Source of the DNA: Hyphomicrobiaceae bacterium | GTDB lineage: Bacteria > Pseudomonadota > Alphaproteobacteria > Rhizobiales > Hyphomicrobiaceae | NCBI GenBank assembly: GCA_021730785.1 | Contig: JAKFWF010000062.1 | Location: forward strand, 62,001 to 126,000 | Reading direction: 5' to 3' | Length of the DNA stretch: 64,000 bases | Shown: positions 26,094 through 34,019 of the stretch, in pieces | How positions within the stretch are numbered: position 1 is the stretch's first letter | Layout of the letters: each line of letters opens with the position of its first letter | Program-made: the position numbers and the translations under genes | The notes under the pieces: generated by a model | What the model was told of the DNA's origin: nothing | The model's input: the letters and a program-made list of their open reading frames with translations, nothing else | Databases searched by the model: none

Positions 26094-27311
26094 ATGAGAC
26101 ACGCTCTGGGCGTGCTAGGGGTTCTTGCAGCCGGCGTACTACTCGCCGTGTCGGCTGCCATGAACTACCGTTTCGGTTACAGTCTCGGGAAAACCGAGCT
26201 GGATGGCGTAATCTATGGATCGGCCAGCGCGGCGGCTGATTGCATGAAGGCACTCGTGCCGTTTTTCTTCTTTGCCGCACTCAAGAATAGGATGTGGTCG
26301 CAAGCCGCCGCATCCGCCGTCGTGTGGGTCGTCGTTACGGCCTATTCCATGACGTCTGCACTGGGGCATGCTGCACTCAATCGGGCTGATACGTCCGGCA
26401 CGCGTGCGGCTGAAACCCAGACCTATAAGGATCTGCAGACGGAGTTGAAACGGACGAACGATCAGCTGGCGTGGATCCCCCAGCATCGTCCTGCAACGAC
26501 TGTGCAAGCCGAACTCGACGGGTTCAAGAACCGTCGGGAGTGGAGCTGGACAACGAGCTGTACCGTAATGAACGGCAAGGCACAGCGTGACTTCTGTCAA
26601 CAGATCCACGCGCTGAACGCCGAACTGGCCTCCGGTCAGCAGGCAGCCAAGCTCGGTGCCCGTGCTTCGGAGCTGACCGCTAAGATTGGTCAGTCCGCCG
26701 GTACTCACAAGGGTGAGGCCGATCCGCAGGCAGCTGTTTTGCTGTCCCTGCTCAAGAAGGTCGTGCCAACGGCCTCGCTGGAAGACGTACAGACGACTAT
26801 GGCCATCTTCGTAGCGCTTCTGCTCGAGATCGGCTCTGGCTTCGGCATGTACATCGCTTTCAGCCAATGGCGTCTCTATGACCAGGATGCTCCGGCGGCT
26901 CCCGCCATGGCAACGGTCATGGCAGTAGCCGAGCCTGTTTTGGCTCCGGCGCCCGTACCGGCAATGATTGCGGCGTCGAAGCCGCGAGTTGCCAGCGCGA
27001 ACGACAATAAGACTGCACCGAAAATGCTTGCTCCGGAAACGGATGTGGAGCGCTTCTACAAGGAAAGGATCGACGCTCAGGATGGTTCCAGTCTGACGGC
27101 AACAGGACTTTACGAAGACTATTGTGCCTGGTGTGAAGAGCAGCAGAAAGAACCTTTGGCACTACCGACGTTTGGTCGTGAGTTCGGTGAGCTTGGAGTT
27201 CAGAAAGCCAAGATCGCGGGTCGCGTACGCTACATCGGCATTGCGCTCCGTTCGGGCGTCGAGCAAGAGGGGGCTGACAAGACACCCCTCCCCATTGTCC
27301 AGGCAGCCTAG
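26094..27311 (+). CDS. Membrane protein with coiled-coil middle and primase-like C-terminal module
   Basis: The 405-aa product has two to three N-terminal membrane segments (LGVLGVLAAGVLLAVSAAM; MKALVPFFFFAAL; SAVVWVVVTAYSM), a charged helical middle with LQTELKRTNDQL, a further membrane segment (MAIFVALLLEIGSGFGMYIAF), a Pro/Ala linker, and a C-terminal module of about 70 residues beginning DVERFYKERIDAQDGSSL. That tail (LYEDYCAWCEEQQKEPL then FGREFGELGVQKAK) recalls the DNA-binding tail of P4/D5-type phage primases, a resemblance judged by eye. ATG 26094 is chosen for GGAGAGG upstream; the frame opens at 26028. Codon and base use differ from the neighbours, and a strong terminator follows. 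Confidence 0.65.
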   Translation: MRHALGVLGVLAAGVLLAVSAAMNYRFGYSLGKTELDGVIYGSASAAADCMKALVPFFFFAALKNRMWSQAAASAVVWVVVTAYSMTSALGHAALNRADTSGTRAAETQTYKDLQTELKRTNDQLAWIPQHRPATTVQAELDGFKNRREWSWTTSCTVMNGKAQRDFCQQIHALNAELASGQQAAKLGARASELTAKIGQSAGTHKGEADPQAAVLLSLLKKVVPTASLEDVQTTMAIFVALLLEIGSGFGMYIAFSQWRLYDQDAPAAPAMATVMAVAEPVLAPAPVPAMIAASKPRVASANDNKTAPKMLAPETDVERFYKERIDAQDGSSLTATGLYEDYCAWCEEQQKEPLALPTFGREFGELGVQKAKIAGRVRYIGIALRSGVEQEGADKTPLPIVQAA

Positions 27312-27330
27312 GGCTGCGGTTTGAAAGAAG

Positions 27331-27360
27331 AGGGCTCCACGCAAGTGGGGCCCTTTTTGC
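27331..27360 (+). terminator. Rho-independent terminator
   Basis: A 10-bp stem (AGGGCTCCAC with GTGGGGCCCT, one G-T pair) closes on a GCAA tetraloop and is followed by TTTTTG. It lies 20 nt after the stop of the 405-aa membrane protein gene. Confidence 0.9.
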
Positions 27361-27578
27361 GTTAGGGGGGCAGTAAAATCCCTCGGTCGTGAACAAGCGA
27401 GTTCAACCTGCTGTGGGGTCGCATAGCGAGCGTGTGCTCCGGTGACCCGGAGCTGAAGAAAACGTTCTTGAACTTGCGGCGTTTGGGCAGGCGGTAGACG
27501 GCAAAATTGGAGTCGATCGAGGCGCTCGTGGTGATGTCGGGCCGCTCGCACAACGCGATCAACGCTCGATGGTGCGCC
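27361..27578. other. Spacer after terminator, possible coding remnant on minus strand
   Basis: On the minus strand an open frame runs through this stretch, reading DITTSASIDSNFAVYRLPKR and then KNVFFSSGSPEHTLAMRPH, ending just at 27362. It has no start of its own (the frame continues upstream out of frame under the tautomerase gene). It may be the 3' end of a lost gene; no family recognised. Confidence 0.2.
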
Positions 27579-28670
27579 TCACCTGGGCCACAACGCAGCC
27601 GGCACCAGCACGTCGCCGCGCATGATGGGGCGGGCGGTGCGCAGGGTGCCGGCGACGACGTCCATGTCCGCGCCGTGGCCACGGGTCTCGAGCCGCACGT
27701 CGACCTCGCCCGAGGGGTGCTCGATCCAGATCGTGCGCGGGTTTACGGCCTCGGGGCGGGCGAGTTCGTGCGCGATCGAGCCTTCGAGCGCACAGGCGGT
27801 TGCGACGCACACGGCGCCTGTCACCGCGTGCGCGTTGTGCAGGGCATGCGGCGTCAGATAGCGCGAGGTGATCGTGCCCTGCGGGGTGCGCGGGGGCGAC
27901 AGCAGGCCAACCTTCGGGATCACCTTGTCTGCCACATCGCCGAACCCCATGCGGCGGCCGGCTTCGAGGCGGATCTTCTCGACGCGGACGAACAGCGCCT
28001 TGTTGGCGTCGAAGTGGGCGCGGTCCTCGATGCCGGTGAGGCCGAAGTCGGCGGCACGCATCAGGATCATCGGCATGGCGACGTCGATGGCGGTCAGTTC
28101 TAGGCCGTCGATGACGTCACGCAGCTTGCCGGTCGGCAGCATTTTGCCTGACACCGAGCCGACCACGTCCATGAAGTTCAAGATGATGGGTGCTGCCGTC
28201 CCCGGCACGCCGTCGATGCGGGCGTCGCCCGTGTAGCGCATGCGCCCGCCCGGCGTCTGGATGACGGCCTCGATGCGGCTTTCGGTGTTGACGTTGAAGA
28301 TCATCAGGCGGGTTTCATCGCCCGTGGCCTTCGCCAGCCCGGTCTCGACCGCGAATGGCGCGACGCCCGCCAGCATGTTGCCGCATGAGGGCGCGGTGTC
28401 GACGATGGCGCGCTTGATGTCGACTTGCGCGAACAGGTAGTCGAGGTCGACGCCGGGCCGACTGGACTTCGAGACGATCGCAACCTTGCTGGTCAGCGTA
28501 TCGGCGCCGCCGAGGCCGTCGATCTGGCGCACGTCGGGCGAGCCCATGGCGGCCAGCAGCACGCGGTCACGGGTGGCGATATCGACCGGCAGGTCAGCTG
28601 CCTTGAAATAGGGCCCGCGCGACGTGCCGCCGCGCATGAAAATGCAGGGGATGCCGGTCAGATCACTCAT
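27579..28670 (-). CDS. PrpF-family isomerase, 4-oxalomesaconate tautomerase type
   Basis: The 363-aa protein has the PrpF/diaminopimelate-epimerase-like double fold. It starts GIPCIFMRGGTSRGPYF, has QIDGLGGADTLTSKVAIV and the Cys loop DTAPSCGNMLAGVAPFA, and in the second half RMGFGDVA, TPHALHNAHAVTGAVC. These match the 4-oxalomesaconate tautomerase (GalD-like) branch, which moves a double bond in the gallate/protocatechuate 4,5-cleavage route; other members act on methylaconitate. Placed after the TRAP genes on the same strand, separated by a 106-bp hairpin-rich spacer. TGGAGGCGAAC precedes the ATG. Substrate is inferred. Confidence 0.85.
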   Translation of the reverse strand: MSDLTGIPCIFMRGGTSRGPYFKAADLPVDIATRDRVLLAAMGSPDVRQIDGLGGADTLTSKVAIVSKSSRPGVDLDYLFAQVDIKRAIVDTAPSCGNMLAGVAPFAVETGLAKATGDETRLMIFNVNTESRIEAVIQTPGGRMRYTGDARIDGVPGTAAPIILNFMDVVGSVSGKMLPTGKLRDVIDGLELTAIDVAMPMILMRAADFGLTGIEDRAHFDANKALFVRVEKIRLEAGRRMGFGDVADKVIPKVGLLSPPRTPQGTITSRYLTPHALHNAHAVTGAVCVATACALEGSIAHELARPEAVNPRTIWIEHPSGEVDVRLETRGHGADMDVVAGTLRTARPIMRGDVLVPAALWPR

Positions 28671-28689
28671 GTTCGCCTCCAGTCAACGC

Positions 28690-28776
28690 CGCGCTCCGCT
28701 TACGCCAAGGGGAGTTCGAGGGGACGCGTCGCCTCGATCGGGGCATGGGGGGGACGCCCCATTCGCGTCAGCGAAA
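28690..28776 (-). repeat. Hairpin-rich spacer between dctM and the PrpF-family gene
   Basis: Read as minus-strand mRNA, the spacer after the dctM stop contains TTCGC-TGAC-GCGAA, then GGGGC-(11 nt)-GCCCC with a C-rich loop, then a GAGGCGAC/GTCCCCTC-type hairpin with one mismatch. No T-tract follows any of them. They could be REP-like elements or mRNA-processing/stability structures that tune the tautomerase level relative to the transporter. Confidence 0.5.
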
Positions 28777-30474
28777 CTACAGCATGCCAAGCGTTCTGGG
28801 CAGCCACAGCGACAATCCCGGCCAATAGGTGACGACGACGAGGAAGCACAGCATCGTCAGCAGCCACGGCCACACCGCGATGGTCAGTTCGGTGATGCCC
28901 ATCTTGGTAATGCCGGAGGCGACATAGAGGTTCAACCCCACCGGCGGATGGCACAGGCCAACTTCCATGTTCACCGTGATCAAAATGCCGAAGTGCACAG
29001 GGTCAATGCCGAGCTTGGTTGCGACCGGGAACAAAATCGGCGCCATGATCAGGATGATCGACGATGGCTCCATCACATTGCCGGCGAGCAGCAGCAGGAC
29101 ATTCACGACCAGCAGGAAGCCGATCGGGCCGAAACCTTGCGCGATGATCCAATCGGCCATGGTCTGTGGCACACCCTCGGACGTCATCACGAACGAGAAC
29201 AGCACCGCGTTGGTGATGATGTAGAGCAGCATGGCGCTCATGGACGCGCTGTCGAGCAGCACGCGCGGCACATCCGACAGCTTCAGATCCTTGTAGACGT
29301 AGACGGCGATGAAGAACGCGTAGACCGCGCTCATGGCCGCCGCCTCGGTCGGGGTGAACAGGCCCGAATAGATGCCGCCAATCACGATCACGATCAGCAG
29401 CAGGCCCCAGATGCTGACCCAGTAGGCGTTCCAGACCTTCAACGCTTCGTACTTGAGGAAGCCGATTTTGATCCGGTTGGGGAACATCAGGCCGGCCAGC
29501 ACCAGCCAGACGATCGAGGCGATAAACATCACGAAGCCGTTCGCGATGTTGTAGCGATTGGTGATTTTCAGGAAACCGCCAATGTCGCCGGTGACGAGAT
29601 TGACCAGGCTTGCCGGCGCCGTGACGAGGCCATAGACCCAGCCGAGGAACAGCGGGAACGTGGTGGCGATGGCGCAGATGACCAGTCCGCCGAAGGCGGA
29701 AGCCGTGGCAGCACCACTGGTGCGGCCGCCTTCAGGGCTCATGCGCGGATAGTTGTTCTTGCGGGCGAGCCGCCAGGTGGTTAGGCCGAGCAGGAACGCC
29801 AGCATCAAGCCCGGCACCACGCCGGCCATGAACAGCGCGCCGACCGAGGTGTTGGTCGAAACCGCATAGATCACCATCGGGATCGAGGGTGGGATCAGAA
29901 TGCCGAGCGAGCCGGACGTGGTGATGACGCCCGCGCCGAAGCGCTTGGGGAAGCCTTGCGCCACCATCGCCGGCAGCACGACCGAGCCGATCGCAACCAC
30001 CGTTGCCGGGCTCGAGCCCGAGACCGCGGCAAACAGCGAGCAGGCGATCACGCCGGCGAGTGCGAGGCCGCCATGCCAGTGACCGACGAGGGAGGTTGCG
30101 AAGTTGATCATGCGGCGGGCGACGCCGCCATGAGTGAGAAAGTTGCCGGCCAGGATGAAGAACGGGATCGCCATGATCTCGAATTTCTCGATGCCGGTAA
30201 ACAGCTTGAGTGCGATCGCTTCGACGGGGAGCGTCGTCAACGTGAAGATGTAGGTGAGGACTGTAAGGCCGAGCGCAATCGAGATCGGCATGCCGGTCAG
30301 CATCATCGCAAGCAGCAACGCGAAGATCATACCGACGCGGGCGCCGGGCGACATCACGATCAGTCCGAACTTGGCGGCGAAAGCGAGCGCGACGAGGGCG
30401 ATCGGCACGCCGATCAGCAGCATCGGGATCAGCGGGCCATTGCGTTGGGCGATGGGTGCAGCGGGCGAGATCAT
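28777..30474 (-). CDS. dctM: TRAP transporter large permease (DctM type), extended
   Basis: The 565-aa inner membrane protein is the ion-coupled translocating subunit of a tripartite C4-dicarboxylate-type transporter. Family signatures: MLTGMPISIALGL, SGSSPATVVAIGSVVLPAM, TSGSLGILIPPSIPMVIYAV, YSGLFTPTEAAAMSAVYAF and GLCHPPVGLNLYV. It is about 130 residues longer than a standard DctM; extra sequence includes about residues 270-370 (WVYGLVTAPASLVNLV to WNAYWVSIWGL). That extra membrane-rich section is seen in some large TRAP permeases. It starts by ATGA overlap with dctQ, so the two are coupled. Confidence 0.92.
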   Translation of the reverse strand: MISPAAPIAQRNGPLIPMLLIGVPIALVALAFAAKFGLIVMSPGARVGMIFALLLAMMLTGMPISIALGLTVLTYIFTLTTLPVEAIALKLFTGIEKFEIMAIPFFILAGNFLTHGGVARRMINFATSLVGHWHGGLALAGVIACSLFAAVSGSSPATVVAIGSVVLPAMVAQGFPKRFGAGVITTSGSLGILIPPSIPMVIYAVSTNTSVGALFMAGVVPGLMLAFLLGLTTWRLARKNNYPRMSPEGGRTSGAATASAFGGLVICAIATTFPLFLGWVYGLVTAPASLVNLVTGDIGGFLKITNRYNIANGFVMFIASIVWLVLAGLMFPNRIKIGFLKYEALKVWNAYWVSIWGLLLIVIVIGGIYSGLFTPTEAAAMSAVYAFFIAVYVYKDLKLSDVPRVLLDSASMSAMLLYIITNAVLFSFVMTSEGVPQTMADWIIAQGFGPIGFLLVVNVLLLLAGNVMEPSSIILIMAPILFPVATKLGIDPVHFGILITVNMEVGLCHPPVGLNLYVASGITKMGITELTIAVWPWLLTMLCFLVVVTYWPGLSLWLPRTLGML

Positions 30475-31034
30475 CGGACAACTTCCAGGGGCTTCATGTC
30501 TTCCATGCCGGCGACGGCGGTGTGGTCGTGGTGCGGTAGCTCACCAGTTTGCAGGAAGGTGGCTGCAACCTGCAGGAAACGGAAGCACATCAGAAAGGAG
30601 CCGAGCGGCACGGCGAGGTAGACGATCCACATCGGCACTTCTAGGTCGTTCGAATGCTGGCCGGTCTGGAAAATGCCCCACACGAAGTAGGCGCCGAGCG
30701 TGCCGACGATGCCGGTGAAGAGTGCGCCGCTCAGCAAGCTGAACAGGATCACCGGCCGGCGCGCCTGGGGCGACACCATGTTGACGAACACGTCGACGCC
30801 GACGTGGATGCCTTGGCGCACGCCATAGGCCGCCCCGAACTTCGCCATCCATACGAACATGTAAATGCACAATTCCTGTGCCCAGGACATGTCGATTTCG
30901 CGCAGGTAAGGGAACAGGATCGGCACCGTCGAGCCATACCGGTGGAGAACCGCCACGAAGATGATGAACGTCGCGACCGCGATCAGGGTCGCGATCAGCC
31001 ACTCCTCGAGGTGGTTCAGCAGGCGGGAAAACAT
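30471..31034 (-). CDS. dctQ: TRAP transporter small permease (DctQ type)
   Basis: The 187-aa protein has four membrane segments and the family motif ELCIYMFVWMAKFGAAYGVRQGIHVGVDVFV. It forms the membrane complex with DctM. The N-terminus (MFSRLLNHLEEWLIATL) is cytoplasmic. It overlaps dctM by 4 nt and lies 90 bp after dctP, with a strong terminator-like hairpin in that gap. Confidence 0.92.
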   Translation of the reverse strand: MFSRLLNHLEEWLIATLIAVATFIIFVAVLHRYGSTVPILFPYLREIDMSWAQELCIYMFVWMAKFGAAYGVRQGIHVGVDVFVNMVSPQARRPVILFSLLSGALFTGIVGTLGAYFVWGIFQTGQHSNDLEVPMWIVYLAVPLGSFLMCFRFLQVAATFLQTGELPHHDHTAVAGMEDMKPLEVVR

Positions 31035-31052
31035 GGTCTGGGCTCGCTGCTC

Positions 31053-31094
31053 AAAAAAATACTGCCTCGGCCAGGTCCAACGACCGGCCGAGGC
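31053..31094 (-). terminator. Terminator/attenuator between dctP and dctQ
   Basis: In minus-strand mRNA a 13-bp stem with one bulged base forms (GCCTCGGCC then GGTC pairing with GACC and GGCCGAGGC, loop GTTG). Four bases after it come seven consecutive T. It sits 31 nt after the dctP stop and before dctQ. Partial termination here would give more binding protein than permease. Confidence 0.85.
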
Positions 31095-31124
31095 GACGCT
31101 AGCATTTTGTTCCGGCGGGAAGTG

Positions 31125-32132
31125 TCACACAGCGGTCACTTTCTTCAGAAGTTCGAGAACTTCCTTGCCAACGCGACCTTCGGCCCAGATCCAGGTCGGC
31201 GCCATCGTTTCGCGCCAGACCTTGCGCTGCTCGGCAGTGAGCACGTGAATCGTCGACTTGCCGGATTTCTTGATTTCCTCCAGCGCGTCGATATTTTCCT
31301 GGCGGGCGATGGTGTTGGTGTAGTCGGTGGCTTCCGCCATGGCCTTGTCCACGGCTGTGCGAATATCGGCTGGCAAGCCGTTCCAGAACTTCGAATTGAC
31401 GATCACCGCGTACTGCAGGTGGGCGTGTTCGCCGATCGTGATGTGCTTTTGCACTTCATGGAACTTCTGCGTCAGGTAGTTCGAGGCGGTGTTCTCGCAG
31501 CCATCGACGACGCCCGTCTGCAGCGCCTGATAGACTTCCGAGAACGCCAGGATCTGCGGATTGGCACCCAGCCTGCGAAAGTACTGGTCGGCGATCTTGG
31601 AGCCGGAAATGCGCATCTTTAGGCCCTGGAAGTCGGCGGGCGTCAGCAGCGGCTTATTGGCCGATACCATGTGGAAGCCGTTGTCCCAGAACGCCAGGCC
31701 GGTGATGCCCTTGGGCTCCAGCTTCTTCATCAGCCACTGGCCAAGCTCGCCCTTCATGACTTTTTCGTAGTTCTTGTCATCGGCGAAGGCGAACGGCAGA
31801 TCGAGAGCTTCGAACTCCTTGGCACCAAGGGGCGCAAACTTCGCCGTCGACGGCGCCAGCATCTGCACGGCGCCGAGCTGCAGTGCCTCGACCTCTTCCT
31901 TATCCTTGTAGAGGGAAGAGTTGGCGTACAGTTCAACCTTGACCTTGCCTTCGGTGTACTTCTCGGCAAGTTCCTTGAAGCGCATCGAGCCCTTGCCCTT
32001 GGGCGTGTCGTTGGCAACGACGTGGCTGAACTTGATGATGATCGGGTTTTGCGCGCTGGCAGTCCTCGGCAACAGGCCAGCTGCGGCACTGGCAACGGCA
32101 GCGGTGGTGAAACGGCGACGGGTCAGTTTCAT
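31125..32132 (-). CDS. dctP: TRAP transporter substrate-binding protein (DctP type)
   Basis: The 335-aa periplasmic protein carries a twin-arginine-like signal (KLTRRRFTTAAVASAAAGLL, cleavage near TASA-Q). The DctP fold follows with IIIKFSHVVANDTPKGKG, SSLYKDKEEVEALQLGAVQM, MRISGSKIADQYFRRLGANP and a ligand-region Asn/Glu in DGCENTASNYLT. Substrates of close members are C4-dicarboxylates or other organic acids; with the downstream tautomerase an unsaturated di- or tricarboxylate is plausible. CAGGAGGAGTTCCC precedes the ATG. First gene of the dctP-Q-M-tautomerase operon. Confidence 0.93.
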   Translation of the reverse strand: MKLTRRRFTTAAVASAAAGLLPRTASAQNPIIIKFSHVVANDTPKGKGSMRFKELAEKYTEGKVKVELYANSSLYKDKEEVEALQLGAVQMLAPSTAKFAPLGAKEFEALDLPFAFADDKNYEKVMKGELGQWLMKKLEPKGITGLAFWDNGFHMVSANKPLLTPADFQGLKMRISGSKIADQYFRRLGANPQILAFSEVYQALQTGVVDGCENTASNYLTQKFHEVQKHITIGEHAHLQYAVIVNSKFWNGLPADIRTAVDKAMAEATDYTNTIARQENIDALEEIKKSGKSTIHVLTAEQRKVWRETMAPTWIWAEGRVGKEVLELLKKVTAV

Positions 32133-32282
32133 GGGAACTCCTCCTGCAGGTGAATTTTTTGTCGTTGCTAGCAGTCTGCTGACGCCACCGCTAGGCGGTA
32201 TTGTGCCTATCGCCGGTCGGTTGAACAATTTTGCGACATGCTGCAGATGCGTTGCCCTCAAGCCGCAATCGAGCTGGCCTGT

Positions 32283-33680
32283 TCAGTCGAGCGGGGCCAG
32301 TTGGGAGGGCACGTCCCGCTGATAGGCCGTTCCGAGTTGCAAAAGGCGCGCTTCGGCGAATGGCCGGCCGATCAACTGGAAGCCGTTCGGCAGGGAGCCA
32401 TCACTGGGGTAGGGCAGCGTCAGGGCAGGCAGCCCCAGATAGTTGACCGGCCGGCAATACAGCACGACCCGCCCCATGGCGGCCTGCAACTGGGGTCCGC
32501 CAGTGACGTCGAGGGTAGCGATCGTCGGCAGCGGATCAGCGAACGTCGGCAACATCGTCACGTCGCACTGGCCATAGGTTTCAGCCAACGTGCGGGCCAG
32601 CATCATGCCGCGCGCCCGCAGCGCCGTCTGATGGTCGGCGCCGCTGACGAAGTGGCCGAACTCGGTTCGCGCCCGCACCTGGGGTCCGAAGTCGCCACCG
32701 CGCCGGCGCAGATGGCGGCCGTGGGCGGAGGCAACCTCGGGCAGCTGCAGCAGCTGGGTCAGACGGTCGAGCATCCCCCAGTCGGGGAACTTGACCGGGA
32801 TGCGTTTGGCGCCAGCCTTCACCAGGATTGCGAGTGCGGTTTCGAACCGCGCCTGGACGGTTCTATCGGCCATTGCGACCAGCGTCTCGTCGATGCCGAT
32901 GCGCAATCCGGTGATCGGTTGGGCCAGATGCCGGCTGTAATCGGCGACCGAGCGGCGCGACGAGGTGCCATCACGGCCATCGGCACCGGCAATGATGCCG
33001 AGCATCACGGCGAGGTCGCCAACGTGGCGTGCGAGCGGGCCGACGCAGTCGAGGGACGCCGACAGCGGCATGGCACCTGCCCGCGACACGCGGCTCCAGG
33101 TCGGCTTCAGCGAGGTGATGCCGCAGGCCGCAGCCGGCAGCCGCAGCGAGCCGGCCGTGTCCGAGCCCAGAGCCGCCGACACCACGCCGGTCGCAACCGC
33201 AATGGCGGAGCCGGACGAAGACCCACCGGTAATATGGTCGGTGTTCCACGGATTACGGGCATGACCCAGCACGTAGTTGTGGCCCGTTGGTCCGAAGGCG
33301 AATTCGGTCAGATGCAGCGCTGCGATCTGGTGGCTGCCGGCTGCCTGCAGGCGCGCGATCACCGTCGCATCGCGCGAGCTTGGCTGATCGCGGCGGATTT
33401 TTGCGCCCCAGCTCGGGATCAATCCGACCCGGTCGAACATGTCCTTGTGGGCGAGGGGCACGCCATGCAGCGCACCGAAGACCCGGCCTGCTGCCAGGCT
33501 GGCGTCGGCGGCCCGTGCCGCGGCCAGCGCCGCCTCTTCATGGAACGTGATGACCGCGTTGGTGCGCGCATGCACACGTCGCGCGAGGCTAAGCGCCTCG
33601 GACGTCGCCTCCTCACTGGACGTGCGGCCATCGCGAACGGCGGCGGCAAGGGCGGTGAGCGAGAGGGTGCGTTGCTCCAT
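32283..33680 (-). CDS. Amidase-signature family hydrolase (AtzE/GatA-like)
   Basis: The 465-aa cytoplasmic amidase has the complete Ser-cisSer-Lys triad: Lys79 in VPLAHKDMF, cis-Ser154 in TGGSSSGSA and nucleophile Ser178 in GSDTAGSLRLPA. It breaks C-N bonds of amides or ureido-type acids. The 75-aa AtzG-like gene directly upstream (stop 1 bp before this start) points to the AtzE-type group, where a small partner is needed for stability and function. It is not GatA of the tRNA amidotransferase, since no gatB or gatC is nearby. CCGAGGAGGTGTGAC precedes the ATG at 33680. Confidence 0.88.
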   Translation of the reverse strand: MEQRTLSLTALAAAVRDGRTSSEEATSEALSLARRVHARTNAVITFHEEAALAAARAADASLAAGRVFGALHGVPLAHKDMFDRVGLIPSWGAKIRRDQPSSRDATVIARLQAAGSHQIAALHLTEFAFGPTGHNYVLGHARNPWNTDHITGGSSSGSAIAVATGVVSAALGSDTAGSLRLPAAACGITSLKPTWSRVSRAGAMPLSASLDCVGPLARHVGDLAVMLGIIAGADGRDGTSSRRSVADYSRHLAQPITGLRIGIDETLVAMADRTVQARFETALAILVKAGAKRIPVKFPDWGMLDRLTQLLQLPEVASAHGRHLRRRGGDFGPQVRARTEFGHFVSGADHQTALRARGMMLARTLAETYGQCDVTMLPTFADPLPTIATLDVTGGPQLQAAMGRVVLYCRPVNYLGLPALTLPYPSDGSLPNGFQLIGRPFAEARLLQLGTAYQRDVPSQLAPLD

Positions 33681-33681
33681 G

Positions 33682-33909
33682 TCACACCTCCTCGGCTTCG
33701 AGGATCGCGACGAAATCGCCCGCGTCGGCCTGGAGTGGCACTTCATCCGACACGGCAAGTGCCGTCGCGGCCAGTGCCTTAATATGTGGTTCGATCAGCT
33801 CCATGCGTTCGGGCGGAACCACGTGGCCTTCGAGGCTAGCAGGCAAGGGCGAAGGCTTGGGTTGTGTTGGTGTGCTGGTCACGGCTGTTGGCCTCGTCGC
33901 AAGGGGCAT
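33682..33909 (-). CDS. AtzG-like small partner of amidase (DUF4089 type)
   Basis: The 75-aa product has a variable Pro-rich start and a conserved helical C-terminal half (MELIEPHIKALAATALAVSD ending DFVAILEAEEV). This fits the AtzG/DUF4089 family, small subunits that bind AtzE-type amidases. Start ATG 33909 is chosen; a TTG at 33939 would add ten residues. The stop overlaps the ribosome binding region of the amidase gene, so translation is coupled. Confidence 0.7.
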   Translation of the reverse strand: MPLATRPTAVTSTPTQPKPSPLPASLEGHVVPPERMELIEPHIKALAATALAVSDEVPLQADAGDFVAILEAEEV

Positions 33910-33949
33910 CCCACGACCATGACGGGCGGGAAGACTCAATTCAAGGTTC

Positions 33950-33964
33950 TTAAGACATTGTTAA
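33950..33964 (+). promoter_or_regulatory. CtrA-type binding site upstream of the 265-aa exported protein gene
   Basis: An exact TTAA-N7-TTAA box (spacer GACATTG, followed by C) ends 55 bp before the ATG at 34020 and lies outside any gene. The full CtrA consensus in alphaproteobacteria is TTAA-N7-TTAA(C). A chance match is unlikely in DNA this GC-rich. Confidence 0.7.
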
Positions 33965-34019
33965 CCAAGTCTCGCTATCTGCAACTCTAACAGTTTGCGT
34001 CTTTTGCCGGGGATGCACC

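Noticed and set aside
28690-28776. Third copy of the two-hairpin repeat
   Set aside because: Shares a CGAGGGG stem start, but linker and second hairpin differ; similarity is too weak to group with copies A and B.
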